64,000 bases of DNA from Herbiconiux solani NBRC 106740 (lineage in GTDB: Bacteria; Actinomycetota; Actinomycetes; Actinomycetales; Microbacteriaceae): NCBI RefSeq assembly GCF_001571005.1, contig NZ_BCST01000004.1:124001-188000 (forward strand), written 5' to 3'. This document shows, piece after piece, positions 61,455 to 64,000 of the stretch. The first letter of the stretch is position 1, and the number at the start of each line of letters is the position of its first letter. The position numbers and the translations under genes are program-made. Under the pieces are notes generated by a model, which saw nothing but the letters and a program-made list of their open reading frames with translations, searched no databases and had not been told where the DNA came from.

Positions 61455-62850
61455 CAGCTGCGTGCCTGAGAGCAGGGTGCCTGAGAGCTCCGCGCCCGCG
61501 AGCCCCGCGCCAGCGAGCCTCTTCGCGGCCCGCTACCGCCTGATCACCCTGGGCTCGGTGGTGCTGGTCTTCGTCGCGGCGTTCGAGAACCTCGCCGTCA
61601 CCACCGTGATGCCGGTGATCAGCGCCGAGCTGGATGGCGCGGCCCTCTACGCGGCCGCCTTCGCGGCGCCGCTGGCCGCCTCGGTGCTCGGCATGGTGAT
61701 CGCGGGTCTCTGGTGCGACGCCACCGGGCCGCGGACGCCGCTCGTGATCGCGATCGCCTTCTTCCTCGCCGGACTCGTCGTGGCCGGTTTCGCCCCGTCG
61801 ATGGAGGCGGTGGTCGCCGGGCGCCTGATCCAGGGCCTCGGCAGCGGCGGCACCACCGTCGCCCTCTACGTGATCGTGGCCCGGGTCTACCCCGCGGTGA
61901 TGCAGCCGCGCGTGTTCGGCCTGTTCTCGGCCGCCTGGGTCATCCCCGCACTCGTCGGCCCGTTCGTCGCCGGAGTCGTCGGCGAGACGGTCGGCTGGCG
62001 CTGGGTCTTCCTCGGCGTCGCCATCCTCATCCTGCCCGCCGCGGCCATGGTCGCACCCGCGATGAAGCACCTGCGCGCGACCGCGACCGAGGCGACCGAC
62101 CGCTCGCCCTGGCGGATCGGCCGCATCCTGTGGGCCCTGCTGCTCGCGGTCGCCGTCCTGGCGCTGAGTGTCTCGACCGAGCTCGACGGCGCACTCGTCT
62201 ACGTGCTGGCCGTCGTCGCCTTCGCCGTCGCGATCCTGGCCCTCCGCCCGCTCACCCCGAGGGGCACGCTCCGCGCGGCCGCGGGCCTGCCGAGCGTCAT
62301 CCTGACCAAGCTCCTGCTCGCGGGCGGCTACTTCTCGGCCGAGATCTACCTGCCCTACCTGCTCACCTCCGAGCGCGGGCTGAGCCCGGCGGTCGCCGGC
62401 CTCGCTCTCACGGTGAGCGGCGTCTTCTGGGGTGCCGCCTCGATCGTGCAGGGCCGGCTCGGCGGACGCCTGAGCAGCCGCCTGAGCGTACGGCTCGGCA
62501 TCGTGGGCGTCGTGCTCGCCGTCGCGGTCGTGCTCGTCACCGCGCTGGCCTCCCTGCCCGCCTGGGTCGCGATCGCGGGCTGGGCGATCTCGGGCACCGG
62601 CATGGGCCTGGCCTACCCGCGCCTCTCCGTGCTCGTGCTCGGCGGCTCCACGCCCGAGAACCAGGGCTTTAACAGCGCCGCCCTCAACATCGCGGATGCC
62701 GGCGGGCCGGCCATGGCCCTGGCGATCGCCGGGGTCCTGTTCCAGACACTGGGAGCGGCGGGGGCGCCGGCCGCGTTCGGCGCGGTGTTCCTGCTCGGCG
62801 CGGTGCTCGCCGCATCCGCTCTGCTGACGAGCACCCGCCTCCCCCGTTGA
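61447..62850 (+). CDS. MFS transporter
   Basis: 467 residues from GTG 61447, overlapping efeB by eight bases, so co-transcribed with the iron operon. About 12-14 helices; the motif A loop after helix 2 is weak (GLWCDATGPRTPL) and motif C-like AAWVIPALVGPFVAG marks a drug/H+ antiporter-type protein. The first 25 residues are Pro/Ser/Ala repeats, so translation may begin later, near LFAARYRLITLG. Possible siderophore or drug exporter; the substrate is unknown. Confidence 0.88.
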   Translation: MPDSCVPESRVPESSAPASPAPASLFAARYRLITLGSVVLVFVAAFENLAVTTVMPVISAELDGAALYAAAFAAPLAASVLGMVIAGLWCDATGPRTPLVIAIAFFLAGLVVAGFAPSMEAVVAGRLIQGLGSGGTTVALYVIVARVYPAVMQPRVFGLFSAAWVIPALVGPFVAGVVGETVGWRWVFLGVAILILPAAAMVAPAMKHLRATATEATDRSPWRIGRILWALLLAVAVLALSVSTELDGALVYVLAVVAFAVAILALRPLTPRGTLRAAAGLPSVILTKLLLAGGYFSAEIYLPYLLTSERGLSPAVAGLALTVSGVFWGAASIVQGRLGGRLSSRLSVRLGIVGVVLAVAVVLVTALASLPAWVAIAGWAISGTGMGLAYPRLSVLVLGGSTPENQGFNSAALNIADAGGPAMALAIAGVLFQTLGAAGAPAAFGAVFLLGAVLAASALLTSTRLPR

Positions 62851-62895
62851 GTCGCTGATCCGCAGGGCCGCTGAGCTGCTCATCTGCTGAACCGC
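62851..62895. repeat. Degenerate CGCTGA-type repeats after the MFS gene
   Basis: Words related to CGCTGA recur every 9-15 bases (GTCGCTGATCC, GCCGCTGAGC, ATCTGCTGAACCGC) between the MFS stop and the terminator. They resemble the degenerate repeats behind other stops in this window. Confidence 0.45.
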
Positions 62896-62904
62896 TAGAC
62901 GCAG

Positions 62905-62938
62905 AACGGCCGGCCACCCCGAAGGGCGACCGGCCGTT
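62905..62938. terminator. Bidirectional hairpin terminator
   Basis: Arms AACGGCCGG (62905-62913) and CCGGCCGTT (62930-62938) around a 16-base loop that can itself pair (CACCCCGAAGGG), between the convergent MFS and typA genes. Confidence 0.6.
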
Positions 62939-62953
62939 GCACGTACCTTGCGA

Positions 62954-64000
62954 CTACTGGTTGGCGCGCTTGAGGTTCGCCGTCTTGCGGGCACGCGCGT
63001 TCTGGTCGAGCTCGACCTTGCGGATGCGCACGATCTCGGGCGTGACCTCGACGCACTCGTCCTCGCGGGCGAACTCGAGGCACTCCTCGAGCGAGAGCTG
63101 ACGCGACGGCGTCATCGACTCGAAGGTGTCGGAGGTCGACTGACGCATGTTGGTCAGCTTCTTCTCCTTGGTGATGTTCACGTCCATGTCGTCGGCGCGC
63201 GAGTTCTCGCCGATGACCATGCCCTCGTAGACCTCTTCGGTGGGGTTCACGAAGAAGGTCATGCGCTCCTGGAGCGCGATGATGGCGAACGGGGTGACCA
63301 CGCCGGAGCGGTCGGCGACGATCGAGCCGTTGTTGCGGGTGACGATCGCACCGGCCCACTCGCCGTAGCCGTGCGAGATCGCGTTGGCGATGCCCGTACC
63401 GCGGGTGATGGTGAGGAACTCGGTGCGGAAGCCGATCAGACCGCGCGAGGGCACGATGAACTCCATGCGCACCCAGCCGGTGCCGTGGTTCGCCATGTTC
63501 TCCATGCGGCCCTTGCGGGCGGCGAGCAGCTGCGTGATCGCGCCGAGGTACTCCTCGGGAGCGTCGATCGTCAGGTGCTCGTAGGGCTCGTGCGTCTTGC
63601 CGTCGACCTGGCGGGTGACCACCTGGGGCTTGCCGACGGTGAGCTCGTAGCCCTCGCGGCGCATGTTCTCGACCAGGATGGCGAGCGCGAGCTCTCCACG
63701 GCCCTGGACCTCCCAGGCGGCGGGGTTTCCGATGTCGACGACGCGGAGCGACACGTTACCGATCAGCTCGCGGTCGAGGCGGTCCTTGACCATGCGGGCG
63801 GTGAGCTTGTGGCCCTTGACCTTGCCCACCAGGGGCGAGGTGTTGGTGCCGATGGTCATCGAGATCGCGGGGTCGTCGACCGTGATGGCCGGCAGCGGGC
63901 GGACGTCCTCGGGGTCGGCGATGGTCTCGCCGATCGTGATGTCCTCGATGCCGGCGATGGCGACGATGTCACCGGGGCCGGCGCTGTCGGTGGGCACGCG
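62954..64000 (-). CDS. typA: TypA/BipA ribosome-associated GTPase, C-terminal part
   Basis: Runs off the window at 64000; about 349 C-terminal residues present. The beginning (DSAGPGDIVAIAGIEDITIG) is the end of beta-barrel domain II; then the EF-G-like domain III (VQGRGELALAILVENMRREGYEL), domain V (GTGWVRMEFIVPSRGLIGFRTEF) and the BipA C-terminal domain. The GTPase domain lies outside the window. Acts on the ribosome in stress and cold adaptation. Confidence 0.95.
   Translation of the reverse strand, partial: RVPTDSAGPGDIVAIAGIEDITIGETIADPEDVRPLPAITVDDPAISMTIGTNTSPLVGKVKGHKLTARMVKDRLDRELIGNVSLRVVDIGNPAAWEVQGRGELALAILVENMRREGYELTVGKPQVVTRQVDGKTHEPYEHLTIDAPEEYLGAITQLLAARKGRMENMANHGTGWVRMEFIVPSRGLIGFRTEFLTITRGTGIANAISHGYGEWAGAIVTRNNGSIVADRSGVVTPFAIIALQERMTFFVNPTEEVYEGMVIGENSRADDMDVNITKEKKLTNMRQSTSDTFESMTPSRQLSLEECLEFAREDECVEVTPEIVRIRKVELDQNARARKTANLKRANQ

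Overview
The window is high-GC actinobacterial DNA, most likely from the family Microbacteriaceae. The support is the gene content and order. One block (UPF0182 protein, PDZ/Lon-like protease, zincin_2 protein, ThiF-like protein, uvrD2, nudC, adnB, adnA, DUF3107, ferritin-like protein, rhlE) and a second block (general stress protein, PRC/MgtE_N/CBS protein, DUF1003, mrp, lipoprotein, tatB, O-methyltransferase, DUF3117, DapE/DapD) follow the order I recall for the Mycobacterium tuberculosis Rv3193c-Rv3211 and Rv1201-Rv1234 regions. GTG starts are frequent, GTGA/ATGA stop-start overlaps are common, and succinylase-type lysine genes are present. The species cannot be named from the sequence alone. 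No stretch longer than about 200 bases lacks a feature.

Layout. 1-5812 (minus): a compact five-gene operon of adenylate-forming ligase, OleD-like reductase, KAS III-like synthase, cytochrome P450 and the start of a zinc alcohol dehydrogenase. It is divergent from a GAP/Sap-family membrane protein and looks like a specialised-lipid or beta-lactone-type pathway. 6790-14187: secreted beta-amylase, a sortase-anchored M28 peptidase, a small membrane protein, an EamA exporter and a large GH63-like glucosidase. 14197-17795: sufS-sufU, then two identical initiator tRNA genes on either side of a transmembrane Ser/Thr kinase. 17820-19535: a hipBA module with two operators and a probably leaderless promoter. 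19547-40925: the conserved Rv3193c-Rv3211-like block, which includes the AdnAB helicase-nuclease and a degenerate phosphotransferase at the place I recall as a channel gene in Mycobacterium. 40937-41012: a very long perfect hairpin between convergent genes.

41031-53321: PHP phosphoesterase, aminopeptidase P, the Rv12xx-like block, a membrane mannosyltransferase, and divergent dapE/dapD. 53341-54497: a DUF559 (Vsr-like) nuclease gene bracketed by two inverted copies of a 48-base hairpin with a compensatory base change, a candidate unrecognised mobile or palindrome-processing unit. 54569-57864: gltA, dapC, fdxA and a membrane protein. 57970-62850: an iron-regulated efeUOB operon behind a DtxR/IdeR-like box, followed by an MFS transporter. 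62954-64000: the C-terminal part of typA/bipA, cut by the window edge.

The items most worth following up are the Ole-like operon with its divergent lipid-transport-family gene, and the DUF559/palindrome unit.
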